Under the pieces are notes generated by a model. That model ran no database searches. It was not told the DNA's origin and saw only the letters and a program-made list of their open reading frames with translations. From Mesotaenium endlicherianum (lineage: Eukaryota > Streptophyta > Zygnematophyceae > Zygnematales > Mesotaeniaceae), in NCBI GenBank assembly GCA_009602735.1, contig WELA01000805.1, forward strand, positions 473,986 to 537,985: a stretch of 64,000 nt of DNA. Reading direction: 5' to 3'. Below are positions 22,131-34,099 of the stretch, piece after piece. The stretch's first letter is position 1. Every line of letters starts with the position of its first letter. The translations under genes and the position numbers were made by a program.

Positions 22131-24620
22131 TCATGGGCTTGCCATGGATGTTTTGACATCACGCTCCACTTCACTTGCCAAAAGCAGTTCAAGCAGGGGC
22201 AGAAAAAGAGTCAAAATAGGAGCCTGAGGAAGACGATCAGGTGCGTGCACCACCGCAACCGAGTCAAGTGCTTGCAGAAGGGTACATACTACTTTCACAA
22301 CCTGACATGGGGCAAGAGCGACAAGAGGTGACGAGGCCCCGTGGGACCCACTTGCAGCACTGGCGCCGCTGGCAAAGCACCTGGAGCTCACGGTGACTTC
22401 CGACGTTTCGTCGCCCGTCGCGGCAGCAAAGCCAGCATGAAGGTTGCCCGGGGAGCGGCAGAAGAGGTTGCTGGCCACGACCGCAAGCATGGGTCCGGCC
22501 GTCGTCGGCTTCACGGGCGTGTCCAAGACCCACCCCTCGAGGTGCGCACTCACAGAGCCTGCCTGAGGCGTGAAGTTGACCCAGGCGTACTTGGGGGCGC
22601 CGTCCGCAAACTTGACCACCCTCTGGAAGTTGTACGACGAGAGAGACACTATGTTGAAGTCCAGGTCCACCCCCACCATGCTGTGCACGCCGACGACGTC
22701 GCCAAAGCTTGCGTTGGGGTGGATGTCATACTCGATGGCAAACGACGGCCCCGCAAGAGCAGATGACTCGAACCCCCAGCCCATGAAGTTTCGCGCGGCC
22801 CCCAGGAGGCCCGGGAGCGGGATGAGGAAGAACACCATCCCGTCCGCGTGATTTCCATTGGGCTCGGGAGTCATCCAAAACTGAAAGGATGTGCTCCAGG
22901 AGACGCTGGCGCAACCGGCGCCGCCCAAGTAGTCCTGCAGCGCGAACGCCGTCAAATAGTTGGCCATTCTAGTCTGCTTTGCGGCGGCCTCCGTCGTCAG
23001 CCGGAGGAGGCTTCCCACGGCCACGATCAATCCGTCGTAGACAAATTCGCTGGCGCCGCTGAAGTCCAAGACAAACACATACTTTGTAGCAGCAGCAGCA
23101 CAGGGAGCACATCGGGCAATAGGTCAAAAAGGACTCGTGAGCATCCGCCACCTGGAGGGTCCGTTGGCAATGCCGGCAACTTATGCGGCTGCTTCTTGCG
23201 AGGAGAGCACTCTCACAGATGCTGCCGACCCAATGCAGCTTATGGGTGCATGCTGCTACAATGAGCAAGACCAAGTCGACGCGTTACTTGCAAGCCAGCA
23301 AAAGATGGGAGCAAAAGGCCATGGGCACGGGCTTAAATTCGGGAGCAGGCAAATGAGTGGCTCACCGCCAGGAGGCGGCAGAGGAGGCGATGGAGGTGGT
23401 CCGCGGCTACGCAATGACAACGAAGGCGGTTAGCGGACAAGCGCAGCATCAGCACTCTCTCTCATTAAGCCGCGCAAGCACCAAGGCCCCACGCAGAAGT
23501 CAGCACGGAGCAGCAGAGTTGGGGCAATAGTGCCATTGCCTTGGGTTCACCTCCTATCTTGCATGTACTCAGCCTTTTGCCGCACACGATACCAGGAGGC
23601 TAGTGACATGCGAGGGGACGAAGATGGCAGCAGAATATCTGATAGTGGAGAAGTTGGTAGAGGGCGGGAAGGTGGCACTCCACGCTCTGGCGGCCTATAC
23701 TATTGCCGAGTTGTGAGCAATGGATACTCGGGCATAGCATAACAAAGAGGGGCAAGAGGACGACGTGCACTCGCGGTCCTCGTGTGCTAAAACGATCCGG
23801 ACATAGGAGCGCTCGCGAAGACAAGTTCAAACAGGATGCATTTGGACTTGAAGCGGACCAACTTAGGGACCACCACGGCCCTCTGATGAGATTGTCTCCC
23901 ACAAATCGCTCACGACGAAGAAAGCAATACGCGGAGCTTAATCTTGGCCCTGACATTGCCGGGGAAATGGCAAACAAGACGGAGGAAAGCAAGGCGAACA
24001 ATGCAGCAGCATGCATTATCCAGGAACACACCCATACACAGAGAAGGCAATGCAATTCAAAGGGGGAAACAACAAAAATCAACCACCACTAGCAACAAAC
24101 TCCACTACGCGCCCTTGGTGAGGATCCGATGACTTATGCTTGAACATAGCGACGCCACCCTGAGCTGTTGCAAATTTGCCTCGTCAGAGAGAGTAGAATG
24201 ATGTGCAAGACCTCCTCCAGTTTCAAAAAGGATTTAGAGGTTTGCATGCAAGTCGCAACGGTGGCAAGGTATGTAGTGAGGACTGCCACACAACGCGCCA
24301 GCACTTGTAGATGCAACAGGTGGAGCTCACAAAAGTGTCAGTGAAAGCAATGTTGCTGCCAAGAATCTTGTTGACAAGAGTGTCCACACAACATATGGGC
24401 GCTACAAACGGATCGATGTGTCTGCCACAGGCTGTGCATTACATATGATATGGGAGGCCGTCTTGAGGTGTAGCTACAAAGGGACAACAATGGCAACTGA
24501 CGTGCAAAGGAAGGTCTTGCAAGAGTACCAGGAGTAACCGGAGAATATGGCCAGGCTGGCGACAAGAATACTTACGAGGAAGCGCAACCAGCGGCGGAGC
24601 CGGGAACGCAACGCACTTGG
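22131..24620 (-). CDS. L-type lectin gene 2, multi-exon, open lectin domain
   Basis: The lectin exon begins near 23081 (...ACAAAG before Tyr-Val-Phe) and stays open for 315 codons to 22131. Landmarks in order are WSTSFQFWMTP, MVFFLIPLPGLLG, FAIEYDIHPN, VHSMVGVDLDF, YAWVNF, LDTPVKP and HAGFAAATG. The Glu/Asp of IEYD, the following Asn, and Asp/His before VGVDL fit the Ca/Mn-binding residues of legume lectins. After the domain (about residue 235) an unrelated hydrophobic tail follows (ILTLFLPLLELLLA); a splice donor may remove it. Upstream, a Pro-rich exon candidate (PPPSPPLPPP) ends at about 23366 with GTGAG, and a 45-bp exon candidate lies at 24576-24620. No kinase domain is seen, so this is not shown to be a lectin receptor kinase. 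Exon joins are predictions. Confidence 0.65.
23440..24575. other. Intron-like or non-coding stretch of lectin unit 2
   Basis: Between the Pro-rich exon candidate and the 45-bp exon candidate lies about 1.1 kb with only short, uncharacteristic open frames on both strands. I see no repeat terminus, RNA gene or protein domain here. It is longer than the corresponding interval of unit 1 (21229-21808), which accounts for part of the difference in unit spacing. Confidence 0.4.
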
Positions 24621-24978
24621 CTGCAGACAAAGCACCGACCAAAGTGCCCCCCGGCCCCCGACAAGACAGCATAGTAAGAATCACAGGGCCTGTGAATCTA
24701 ATGAGCTGAGCAGTGCTGAGCGCTGCGTGTGGAGAAGCTTCTGGCAAGTAGGGGCAAAGGCTCAAGGCTGGCTCAAAGGTGCTCATTTGATTCAATTGCG
24801 TGCTTGTTCCTACCAGCTCCCCTTTGGTTTTGATAGCGGCTACTTCTGGTTTCTGCTATTCTCAGGGGCGGTCCATGCAGGCACTGGGGGCCTTGTCCTA
24901 GTTCCTTCTGGGGACCATGCCCTCCTGGGCTCATCATGAAGGGTCAACACCGTGATCCACTTCAGTCGGAAAAGCAGT

Positions 24979-25237
24979 TCAAGTAGGCAGCAGAAAGAGA
25001 CAGCGAATAGGAGCCCGAGGCGGACGATCAGGTGCCTGCACCACCGCAATCGAGTCATGTACTCGCAGGAGGGCACATACTATTTTCACAACCAAACATG
25101 GAACAAGAGCGGCAAGAGGTGGCGAGGCCCCGTGGGACCCACCTGCAGCATTGGCGCCGCTAACAAAGCACCAGGAGCTCACGGTGACTTTCGACGTGTC
25201 GTCGCCCATCGCAGCAGCAAAGCCAGCGTAGACGCTG
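24979..25237 (-). pseudogene. L-type lectin unit 3, cut off by an LTR insertion
   Basis: Only the C-terminal end of a third lectin domain remains: a closing strand (VYAGFAAAMGDD, KVTVSSWCF) followed by the same hydrophobic tail as unit 2. At 25238 the sequence changes abruptly to the TGTAAGGTC end of the G4 LTR. The N-terminal part would lie to the right, but none is found beyond the retroelements in this window. Spacing to unit 2 is about 2.8 kb. Confidence 0.75.
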
Positions 25238-25958
25238 TGTAAGGTCATAGGTTTATAAAGTGCATTTTTGAGTTCCTTGAAAGTAGGTTTTGATTGCATA
25301 GAACAGTACAGTGCATTTTTGTGGTCATTTTGATATAAAGGTCATCGAATTTGGTTGAGTAATGAGAGAGTCGTGGACTTCTGAAGTTTAATTAGTTTTG
25401 AGGTCGGTCGACGACTGTCCTTAATTCACGGTAAGCGCGACCGTTGGATTGACCGACAGCGTCGAGCAATGTGGGCCGTTAGAGTGAAATCGAACCTTCA
25501 CGTAGTTTTGGCTGACGCGGAGTGCCGACCAAGTCGATTTACCTATAAGTTTCGGATTAGCCTAGCGCGTCTAAGTTTGCATATTCTAGAAATATCGATG
25601 CATGCATGTGGACGTCAAATCGGCCCGACACGTCAAATGAGACTGATCTGGCCTACTCTCGAATATTCTGGAAGGGACGATTTGACAAACACTCAAGAAA
25701 ATCTGTTGCTAAGCGGCCATTCTGCCTAGAGAGGAGGACTTAGGTCACAAAACTATAAATAGGCATAACTTCCTCATTTTCACTTCTCTACATTTCTACG
25801 GGTTTTTAAGGACAAGACCTTTCATCCTAGTCCATTTGTGAGCACTTTCTTGCTACTCAAAATGTCAAGTTATCATCCTAAGCTTTCTTAGTGACATGTC
25901 GTTGCACTCATTAGTATGATTGCAACTAGTGCTTTTCCTCGTGAGTCACCACACTTTC
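25238..25958 (+). repeat. 5' LTR of G-family element G4, first part
   Basis: The segment begins TGTAAGGTCATAGG and matches the LTRs at 60257 and 63460. A TATA-like ACTATAAATAGGC is at about 25750-25762. It is interrupted by G3 at 25959; the last 28 bases of the LTR continue at 32639-32666. It inserted into lectin unit 3. Confidence 0.88.
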
Positions 25959-26461
25959 TGTAGTGAAACAGATAGATAAAGTACTTAGTAAAACAGAATA
26001 CTTTATCTATTCAAGACAAGGATCTTTGAACACAAGTGGTAGCTTCTTGAAAGAGAGATGGCTTCTTGAAAGTTAATATATTTCTGGATTTTGGCAAGTA
26101 CAAGAGTGATTCTGGAATGTCTTTCTATGTTCTAGCTCTTGTTTATATACTTGCTACATAAGTAATTTCTAGGAAGGTGTATGTTGATGTGTTGGCACCC
26201 AACACATCCCAAAACTTGCCACCTCTTTCTAGAATAATGTACACATGTCCTTTTGACCTAAAAATGGCACATTTGACTTTTGCCACATGGAGTTCTTCTA
26301 GGTCTTTCCTCTAACTTCGAAAATGCCTTGGAAGGTTCAAAGGACATGAACCAAGTTACTAGAGTACCTATTCACACTTGACTCCACACAATACTACTCC
26401 AAATATATTTGAAAACATTAAAATATATGCAAACTAATATATAATAACTCAAATCACTACA
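25959..26461 (-). repeat. 3' LTR of G3
   Basis: The segment runs from TGTAGTGAAAC to ATCACTACA on the plus strand, 503 bp, the same length as its partner. It is followed inwards by TCACCCCCCC, a polypurine tract on the coding strand. Confidence 0.93.
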
Positions 26462-27230
26462 TCACCCCCCCGATAGAAAAAGCGACGTCTCGGCGCGTCA
26501 AGTCAGGTCTTACACATGTGGAGCAAACTAGTCAACAGTTTCAAGTCAGATGCCACACATGTGAAGAGGACTAGTCAAAGGCGCCAAGTCAGGTGCTACA
26601 CATGTAAGGTAGACTAGGCAAGGTCGTAGGTGGTGTGACCTTATTGGCTAGCCTACTCCTTAATGATAAAGAAAATTGTACAAGTTGGCCCAGAATCTGC
26701 CACGAACTCAAAAATTCATAGCGGCCACAGAACTGCTCCAAATCTGAAAATTCGAGTGCCAGACGGACCGCGTCGGAGAACTCTACCGGGTCACCAAATT
26801 TGAGAGCATTCTCATTTCTGGAGTGTCGTTGAGAGCTGAGAGAGTAGGCACTCCTCCAAATCTGTGCAGAAACTTCTGAAAATCATAAGTCCTTCTATAC
26901 TTCTCCAAATTCTGCAAACTAAGTCTCAAACTGGGCGCTGTAAGATGTTCTACCAGAGTCTTGAGTTTCAGAGCATTCCAAGTTCAGGGGAGGGCACAAT
27001 GTCAGAAGGCATATTCTGCCCTAACAATGCCAGCAGCCTGACCCCCTTCTACTTAGAGCATCATATCTCTCTCACCAGTGCTCCAAATTGAGCAAACTTG
27101 GACTCTAAATGACCGGCTACTCATGGACTACAGCCAGGTAAATTTTCAGAATTTATTATGCAGAGACCTATTACCAGTAGCAGTTTTAGTTTTCTGTCCA
27201 GAAACTGCGAGAAGAGAAGAGTGTCTAATG
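26462..27230 (-). other. 3' untranslated region of G3
   Basis: About 770 bases separate the end of pol from the 3' LTR. They hold no convincing gene. The part nearest the LTR is conserved in the fragment at 59151-59671, so it belongs to the family. Near 26500-26640 a short motif (GTCAGGT/GATGC...ACATGT...GACTAG) repeats about three times. Confidence 0.6.
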
Positions 27231-30200
27231 TCAATTTTTCCTCTTTCTTGTTCTTGCAGGCTGCCTCCAAGGGGTCTTCTGCTGCTTCTTGATGGTGGCA
27301 GGCTGCCTCCCTGAAGTCTTCGGGCTTCTAGTAGAGAGACTTGGGGCTGGTCCAAGATGGGGGTTGGCGGCATGGAAGCGCTTCAACTTTCTCTGAACTT
27401 TGTCAAGGTAGTGCGCCGCCACCCAACTATTCTCCGAATCTGGATATCCTTTCCACTTGATCAAGTATTGCTGCTGTCTCCTGAAATTTCTCATAGCCAC
27501 TATGTCTTCCACTTCGTACTCCAAATGATCATCCACTATTGTTGGGGCTGGTGGGGTTGTCACACGTCCTGGGAACTTGTTGTCGGGTTGCACATATGGC
27601 TTGAAGAGGGAAGCGTGGAATACGGGGTCGATGTGCATAGTCTGGGGAAGTTCTAGCTTGAAAGCAACGGGGTTGACTTGCTGGATAATCTTGAAGGGTC
27701 CCAAATACTTGGGAGAGAACTTGCTGCCGGCAGGCCTGTTGTTCAGGGAAATGTTCTTGGATGATAGTAACACGTTGTCACCCACTCTGTACGTAATTTC
27801 TCTTCTGGATCTGTTCGCCACTCTTGCTTGAGCATCTTGCGCGTGTTGTAGAGCTTTCTTCGCTGCTGTAAGGGCTGCTTCTAATGTCTCCATAAAATCT
27901 GTGGCTGCAGGTACTTCATCATGGCCAGCCGTGAAGCTCAGTGGCGTGGTCGGATGGAAGCCATAGTTGAGGAAGAATGGGGACTCTTGGGTAGAGGCCT
28001 GCGTAGTGTTGTTGTAGGCAAACTCGAGGGGGGTCAAGTACATGTCCCAGTCTTGCTCGAGGGTAGACACGTAGGCCTTTAGAGAGGTCTTTAGGGTACG
28101 ATTCATACGCTCGGTTTGCCCATCTGATTGTGGGTGGTAGGCAGTAGACATATCCAGCGATGTACCCAAGTTCTTGAAGAGATTTTTCCAGAAATGGCTT
28201 GTGAATCTTGGATCTCTATCTGACACAATTCTTGATGGTAGTCCATGGAGTCGGAAGATGTTGTCAAAGATGAGTCTTGCAAGTTGTGGTGCTGTAGCCT
28301 TAGTCGTCGTGGGAATAAAATGAGCCATCTTGGTAAGTCTGTCCACCGCCGTGAGTATTGCATTATGGCCTCGAGGTGTCACGGGCAAGTCCACGATAAG
28401 GTCCATTGAGATGTCCGTCCATTGTCTTTCGGGGATTGGTAGTGGTTGGAGGAGTCCTCCCGCCTTTTGCGATGATGGCTTGATTCTTTGGCATGTGTCA
28501 CAGCTCCTGCAGTACTCCTTGACTTGCTTAGACATGCCTGGCCAACAATAAGTCCTAGCTAGAACGCCCGTGGTCCTTAGGATTCCAAAGTGTCCTCCAA
28601 GAGGGTTGTCGTGTGCTTCTCGTAGAAGCAAGAGCCGGAGGTCTAAGTCATTAGGAACACATCTCTGGCCCGTATCTTGCCTCACCCAATAATTGCCTTC
28701 TTGCTTCTTGCATGGGTCCAAGGCTGCTTCTCCGTTCTTGTAGTAAGGGTCTCTTTCATAGGCGGCTGAAAATCGAGCTTCCAGATCTGTCTTCAGGGAT
28801 ACCATCACTGCATTTAATTGCAGTCTTGAGAGGGGGTCAGCCGGGTTTGTCTTGCCGGGCTGGTACTGAATCGTGATGTTGTATTGTTGCAAGTATCCGC
28901 TCCATCTTGCTTGTCTCCTTGAGAGATACGGCTGCGTTTGGAGGTGCTTTAACGCCTCGTGGTCCGTGGTGACCAGTACTTTGCGTCCTTCAACGTAGCA
29001 GCGCCAAACCTTCAAGGCATGTACAATCGCCAATGCCTCTCGCTCCGTGGTTGTATAATTTTGCTCGGCTGGATTTAGCTTCCTTGACTCGTAGGCGATG
29101 GGCTGCAGTCCCTTGCCTTGGTCTTGAAGCAGGATTGCTCCTATTGCATAGGAAGATGCATCGGTGATGACGTGGAAGGGCCAATCTGGGTTTGGACTTG
29201 GGAGTGTGAGCACCGGGGATGTGGTCAATCTTCGCTTTAACTCTTGAAATGCCTCTTCCTCTTTCTCGGTCCATGTATATAGCCTGTCCTTCTTGAGTAG
29301 ATCTGTCAGGGGGGCTGCTATGTGCGAGAAGCCTTGGATGAATTTTCTGTACCAATTGGCAAATCCCAAGAATGACTGGAGTTCTTTCTTGGTCGTGGGG
29401 GTTGGCCATTCCTCCACCACCGTGGTCTTCTTGGGGTCTATCTTGATGCCATCAGCAGTCACGTGGAGACCTAGGAACTCCACTTCTTGTTTGGCAAACT
29501 CGCATTTTGACTCCTTCGCAAACAGCTTGTTTTGCTTCAATACTTCAAGGACTTCTTTCAAGTGTCTCGCATGCTCTTCAAGGGTCTTGCTGTAGATAAG
29601 GATGTCATCGATGAATACCACCACAAATCTGTCCAACATGGGCTGAAATATGGTGTTCATCATAGTCATGAAAGTTGCTGGCGCGTTGGTGAGTCCAAAT
29701 GGCAGGACCATGAACTCAAAATGTCCATATCTTGTCCTGAATGCCGTCTTCTCTATGTCCGGTTCTGCGATGCGAATCTGGTGGTAGCCGCTCCGTAAGT
29801 CAATCTTCGTGAAGTACTTGGCTCCAACCAGCCGGTCCATGAGCTCATCCATGCGCGGCAGCGGGTATCGATTCTTGATGGTGATCTTGTTGAGGGCGCG
29901 ATAGTCCACACACATCCTCAAGGTACCATCTTTCTTCTTGACAAATAGCACCGGGGCTCCAAATGGCGACTTGCTAGGTCGAATGAAGCCATGCTCCAGT
30001 AGCTCCTTGATTTGCTTCTTGACTTCGTCTAGCTCCGTGTATGACATTTTGAACGTAGGCCGAGAGATGGGCTTGCTTCCGGGCTCCAACTCTATCTTGT
30101 GGTCTACGAATCTTTTGGGGGGTAGGCCCTTGGGCAATTCCGGGGAGAACACTTCTTTGTAGTCCTCTAAGACTTCTTGTATCTCCTTGGGAACGGGGCT

Positions 30201-30896
30201 GCCTTCTTGACTCTCGATGTCTTTCTTGATGTCTTTTGGCGTGATCAAGGCCAAAAGAAGCTCGTGTCCCTTCCTCACAAGTCTCTTGAGTTGGAGGGCG
30301 GACAATAGTATCTCGTGTGCCGGCTTCTGGATGTCTTGGGTCTGGATATTCTGGATTGCGCGCAAAATACAGATTCTTGAAGTGATGTCATTCTTGATCT
30401 TGATAGTACCGGTCCTCCAATCAACTTGGGGGTTGTGCTTGGTCAACCAAGGCGTCCCTAGGATGACGTCGTACTTGCCCAATTGCATGGGGGAGAACAC
30501 TACTCTATCCTTGAAGGACTTGATAGAGAGTGCCAAGGGGTACGTCTTCTTGGAAGGGGTAGTATAGGAGAATCCATCGGGCATCATAATCTCCTCGTCG
30601 TGGTCAAGAGTTCGCATAGTAATACCGTGCTTGGTGGCAAAATCTGCAGCAATGAAGTTGCCTTGAGCTCCGCTATCCACCAAGATGTGGACCTTCTCTC
30701 CTCCAAGGTAACCTCTCAAACTCATTGGGGCTGGAACGTCGTCTTCAACGGGGGTCTCCACCTCACTTGGCGTGTTGCCTTCTCGTGAAGTGGGTCTTGG
30801 GGTGGTAGGCTCCTGGCCTACCGGCGCTGTCCGTTTTTTGACAACTTTTTGGGGCATGAAAGTGCACGATGGCCCTTTTCCTTGCAATAAAAGCAT
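27231..30896 (-). CDS. G3 Pol: protease, reverse transcriptase, RNase H, integrase, chromodomain
   Basis: A single 1221-residue Pol includes: a protease with [14 protein letters not shown] (about residue 70); reverse transcriptase with [32 protein letters not shown] and FIDDILIYS; RNase H with [14 protein letters not shown] and [10 protein letters not shown]; integrase with an HHCC finger (CDTCQRIK), [17 protein letters not shown] and [14 protein letters not shown]; and a C-terminal chromodomain ([23 protein letters not shown]). It overlaps the end of gag by 79 bases in the -1 frame. The order and chromodomain make it a Ty3/gypsy chromovirus. Lys/Arg-rich tail residues follow the chromodomain. 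Confidence 0.95.
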   Translation of the reverse strand: MLLLQGKGPSCTFMPQKVVKKRTAPVGQEPTTPRPTSREGNTPSEVETPVEDDVPAPMSLRGYLGGEKVHILVDSGAQGNFIAADFATKHGITMRTLDHDEEIMMPDGFSYTTPSKKTYPLALSIKSFKDRVVFSPMQLGKYDVILGTPWLTKHNPQVDWRTGTIKIKNDITSRICILRAIQNIQTQDIQKPAHEILLSALQLKRLVRKGHELLLALITPKDIKKDIESQEGSPVPKEIQEVLEDYKEVFSPELPKGLPPKRFVDHKIELEPGSKPISRPTFKMSYTELDEVKKQIKELLEHGFIRPSKSPFGAPVLFVKKKDGTLRMCVDYRALNKITIKNRYPLPRMDELMDRLVGAKYFTKIDLRSGYHQIRIAEPDIEKTAFRTRYGHFEFMVLPFGLTNAPATFMTMMNTIFQPMLDRFVVVFIDDILIYSKTLEEHARHLKEVLEVLKQNKLFAKESKCEFAKQEVEFLGLHVTADGIKIDPKKTTVVEEWPTPTTKKELQSFLGFANWYRKFIQGFSHIAAPLTDLLKKDRLYTWTEKEEEAFQELKRRLTTSPVLTLPSPNPDWPFHVITDASSYAIGAILLQDQGKGLQPIAYESRKLNPAEQNYTTTEREALAIVHALKVWRCYVEGRKVLVTTDHEALKHLQTQPYLSRRQARWSGYLQQYNITIQYQPGKTNPADPLSRLQLNAVMVSLKTDLEARFSAAYERDPYYKNGEAALDPCKKQEGNYWVRQDTGQRCVPNDLDLRLLLLREAHDNPLGGHFGILRTTGVLARTYCWPGMSKQVKEYCRSCDTCQRIKPSSQKAGGLLQPLPIPERQWTDISMDLIVDLPVTPRGHNAILTAVDRLTKMAHFIPTTTKATAPQLARLIFDNIFRLHGLPSRIVSDRDPRFTSHFWKNLFKNLGTSLDMSTAYHPQSDGQTERMNRTLKTSLKAYVSTLEQDWDMYLTPLEFAYNNTTQASTQESPFFLNYGFHPTTPLSFTAGHDEVPAATDFMETLEAALTAAKKALQHAQDAQARVANRSRREITYRVGDNVLLSSKNISLNNRPAGSKFSPKYLGPFKIIQQVNPVAFKLELPQTMHIDPVFHASLFKPYVQPDNKFPGRVTTPPAPTIVDDHLEYEVEDIVAMRNFRRQQQYLIKWKGYPDSENSWVAAHYLDKVQRKLKRFHAANPHLGPAPSLSTRSPKTSGRQPATIKKQQKTPWRQPARTRKRKN

Positions 30897-32098
30897 AGTC
30901 CAGCCGTCATGAGAGCTTCTTTTTCAGCCGGGGAGAGTCTTGCTTTCACTCCTTGCTGGTTTCTTGCATCATAAGTGTCATTGGAGGGTCTTCCACTCTT
31001 CCGGGCAGCCGCGGGGTCCCTTTTAATAACTCCGATTTCCATGGGTGTGGGTCCAGATTCGGATGTGGAAGGGGCTGCGTACACCCGCGTCGTCGGTACC
31101 CGTGAAGATGAAGGCACGGAGTGCTTGAAATCCAAGGTATCCACCTTTTGGGCCACTTCAATGATCTTTGAGAAGTCCGTCAAGTCGCGTAACTCCACTT
31201 CCTTTGCCACCTTGGGTTTGAGGCCAAAGATGTAGCGGTCAATCTTCTCCTCGAGAGACATGTTGGGGATCTCAAGAGTGAGGGCGTGAAATCTGGATGT
31301 ATACTCTTGAACGGACGTCGTTTGCTTGAGATGGTGGAGCTTTCCTCGGGCAATCTTCTCCGCATTGATGGGCATGAATTGCTTCTTGAGGGCCTCACGA
31401 AAATCTGCCCATCTTGCATATGATGGTGGGGGCTCTTGGCCGAGCATGGGGTGCGCCATAGCTTGATATATAGCCGCTTGATAGTTACGCCACCATGATG
31501 TTGCTGCTCCTCTAAGTAAGGTAACGGCAAAGGGAACGTAGTCCTCCTCGGGTACTTCAAGGAATGCGAGGTACGTCTCCACTTGGTAGAGCCATAAATT
31601 CAGGTTGGCACCTTTCCCGGGGTTGAAAGTGTCGGGTTTGCCGGGCTTGATGAGTTTCCTTGCTCTCGTTGGCTCTTGTGGAGGCGCTTGAGCCGGGGCT
31701 GGATTTTGAGCATTGCTCGCAATAGGGGCAACCATGGCAGCCATAGCTTCTCTTGACGCTTGCACGGTTGCTTCATAGGTGGCCAAGCCCACTTGGTTGT
31801 GGACGGTCATTAGGAAGGCTGCCCACTCATTTGCGGGAACTCCTTGTGGTGGGGTCAACTTTGCTATAGCGGCTGCCACGGGATTTGACGGTGCTCCTCC
31901 TTGTGGTGCTTCTTGTTGTTGGAGATTTCCTTGAGTAGGCTCTCCCATCGACGCTGGAGGAGGGTGTGCTCCTCCTTGTGGTGCTTCTTGTTGTTGCAGA
32001 TTTTCTTGAGTGGGCTCTCCCATCGGCGCTGGAGGAGGGTGTCTTGGAGAGGAAGGGCTTCCTTCGAAAGCTTGCTGTTGGTCTTGAGGATCGGCCAT
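30818..32098 (-). CDS. Gag polyprotein of G3
   Basis: The 426-residue Gag begins just inside the primer-binding site. A Gln/Pro-rich N-terminus contains a roughly 24-residue tandem duplication ([10 protein letters not shown] repeated). A capsid-like domain follows ([30 protein letters not shown]) with a C-terminal CCHC knuckle ([14 protein letters not shown]). It forms the virus-like particle shell and binds element RNA. Confidence 0.93.
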   Translation of the reverse strand: MADPQDQQQAFEGSPSSPRHPPPAPMGEPTQENLQQQEAPQGGAHPPPASMGEPTQGNLQQQEAPQGGAPSNPVAAAIAKLTPPQGVPANEWAAFLMTVHNQVGLATYEATVQASREAMAAMVAPIASNAQNPAPAQAPPQEPTRARKLIKPGKPDTFNPGKGANLNLWLYQVETYLAFLEVPEEDYVPFAVTLLRGAATSWWRNYQAAIYQAMAHPMLGQEPPPSYARWADFREALKKQFMPINAEKIARGKLHHLKQTTSVQEYTSRFHALTLEIPNMSLEEKIDRYIFGLKPKVAKEVELRDLTDFSKIIEVAQKVDTLDFKHSVPSSSRVPTTRVYAAPSTSESGPTPMEIGVIKRDPAAARKSGRPSNDTYDARNQQGVKARLSPAEKEALMTAGLCFYCKEKGHRALSCPKKLSKNGQRR

Positions 32099-32135
32099 CT
32101 TCTTGTGCTACCAAAGTGCCTAGCTCCGATACCAC

Positions 32136-32638
32136 TGTAGTGAAACAGATAGATAAAGTACTTAGTAAAACAGAATACTTTATCTATTCAAGACAAGGAT
32201 CTTTGAACACAAGTGGTAGCTTCTTGAAAGAGAGATGGCTTCTTGAAAGTTAATATATTTCTGGATTTTGGCAAGTACAAGAGTGATTCTGGAATGTCTT
32301 TCTATGTTCTAGCTCTTGTTTATATACTTGCTACATAAGTAATTTCTAGGAAGGTGTATGTTGATGTGTTGGCACCCAACACATCCCAAAACTTGCCACC
32401 TCTTTCTAGAATAATGTACACATGTCCTTTTGACCTAAAAATGGCACATCTGACTTTTGCCACATGGAGTTCTTCTAGGTCTTTCCTCTAACTTCGAAAA
32501 TGCCTTGGAAGGTTCAAAGGACATGAACCAAGTTACTAGAGTACCTATTCACACTTGACTCCACACCATACTACTTCAAATATATTTAAAAACATTAAAA
32601 TATATGCAAACTAATGTATAATAACTCAAATCACTACA
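32136..32638 (-). repeat. 5' LTR of G3
   Basis: 503 bp, TGTAGTG to CACTACA; nearly identical to the partner LTR. The primer-binding site TGGTATCGGAGC (minus strand) directly adjoins its inner end near 32124-32135. Confidence 0.93.
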
Positions 32639-34099
32639 CTTTCACTAGGGCACTCCGCTCCTTCTATCTGGTATTGGAGCAAGGCTAGTTTGCATATTAC
32701 ATTCTGGAGTCGCAACAGGCAACTGGAGGAGGCAAACATGTCGAGCTTGTGGAGCGCGTGGAGCAGGAGGCAGCACCAACAATAACGAGAGAGCAACAAG
32801 AGATGCAAGCGATGCCTAGGCAAATGGCAAATGCAATTGGAAGAGAAGTCTACGCCCAGTTTCAACAAAATATGCGTGCGGAGGTGGAGAGAATGGTGCA
32901 AATTGTTGTGGGCAACACCGCTTCGACGAGTTCGGCACCTGTACCTGCTGTACCACCAATTCATGTTCAACCAGTTATTCCACCTACATTGAGAGTGCGT
33001 GCGCCTAAGCTTGAAGTGTGTATTGGAGAGCATGGATCGCCGCTTGTTCATTAATGAATATTCGGAGTGAAGAAGTTTATGGAGTATTCTGCGCTCACGC
33101 CCAACAGGCAAGTCGCCTCTGTAACTACTTTGCTGAAGAAGAGTGCTAGAGCTTGGTATGAGCAAGAAGAGCAGCTGTCTGAAGTTCCTAATACTGTTGA
33201 TTAGCACTTTAAAAGCTTGAAGATGCAATTTCAACCTATGGCACCCGAGATCTATTGGTGCACCTTCGTCAACGAGGAAGCGTTCAGAAGTATGTTTTGC
33301 GCTGCAACGAGCTGGTGCTTCAATGTCCATCCATGCACGAGTCGGAGATGATGGACAAGTTCAAGAGGGGACTCAAGCCAACTGTGGCCAAGGAAGTGGC
33401 ACTCAAGGACCCTACAAGTCTTGGAGAAATGATGGCATAGGCGACGAGGGTCGATGGTGAGAATTATAGTCAGAGGCAATGGAGCAGCCACAACTTTGGA
33501 GAACACCGACACTTTGGATCTCAAGCGCCAAGCACGAGTGGACAAGGCCCAATACCTATTGAGTTGGGACTTGTTCAGTACCAACGCGGGCAGCACAATT
33601 TCAAGCCGAGAGGACCCTGCTATAATTGCGGCAAGCTTGGACATCTGGCTCAAGACTATCTTGTGAAGGCGAAGCAACCTCAACGGCAGGAAAAAGGAGG
33701 ACGCCAAGAAGTCGTTCTGGGGACTCTACTAGTGTGAAGAAGGAAACTCACAAGAAGGTTAACCCCAGAAGCCTGGCCAGAAGCAAAAGACGAGACATTG
33801 ACAAGCCTATTATTGTGGAAGGAGTAGTCGACGGCAACAAAGCAAAGTGCATGGTCGACAATGGTGCAGTTGCATACTAAGTGCACAAAAAGCTGGTGAA
33901 GGAGTGACGAATCCCTGTGCAAAAGCATTATGAGCCTAAGAAGGCAATTTTGGCAAATGGGCAGAGACTCAAGTGTAGTGCACCTACGTAAGCTATTCAC
34001 GTGAAAGTAACTGGGCACCAGAGTAATGAAGTTATGGAGCAGGCAGAGCTAGGTCACCATGAGGTGATATTGGGCCGACCATGGCTGAGGATAGCCAAC
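32639..34099 (+). mobile_element. G-family element G4, gag and protease region
   Basis: This continues G4 after the G3 insertion: last bases of the 5' LTR (to 32666), primer-binding site (TGGTATTGGAGC, 32669-32680), a gag region (about 32704-33700) and the start of a protease region (about 33700-34099). Sequence matches G5 gag and protease but is more diverged. It is broken, with many breaks, and is the oldest-looking G copy. The hAT element A begins at 34100 within its protease region; the rest of G4 is not seen beyond it. Confidence 0.82.

Larger units (their letters stand above)
25959..32638 (-). mobile_element. Ty3/gypsy chromovirus G3, looks whole and young
   Basis: This 6.68-kb element has two 503-bp LTRs (25959-26461 and 32136-32638), primer-binding site beside the right LTR (about 32124-32135), polypurine tract at 26463-26470, gag and a single long pol. 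The target duplication is CTTTC (25954-25958 and 32639-32643). By eye the LTRs differ at about five positions, near 1 percent, so insertion was recent and later than G4, whose LTR it occupies. The element looks whole. A fragment of the same family lies at 58648-59671. Confidence 0.95.

Noticed and set aside
22131-23078. Lectin receptor kinase
   Set aside because: The lectin domain is clear but no kinase motifs are found on the minus strand downstream; the sequence runs into lectin unit 1.
23600-24082. 160-codon minus-strand open frame with a hydrophobic start
   Set aside because: It lies in the interval between lectin exon candidates, has no recognisable domain and no matching frame in the parallel interval of unit 1.
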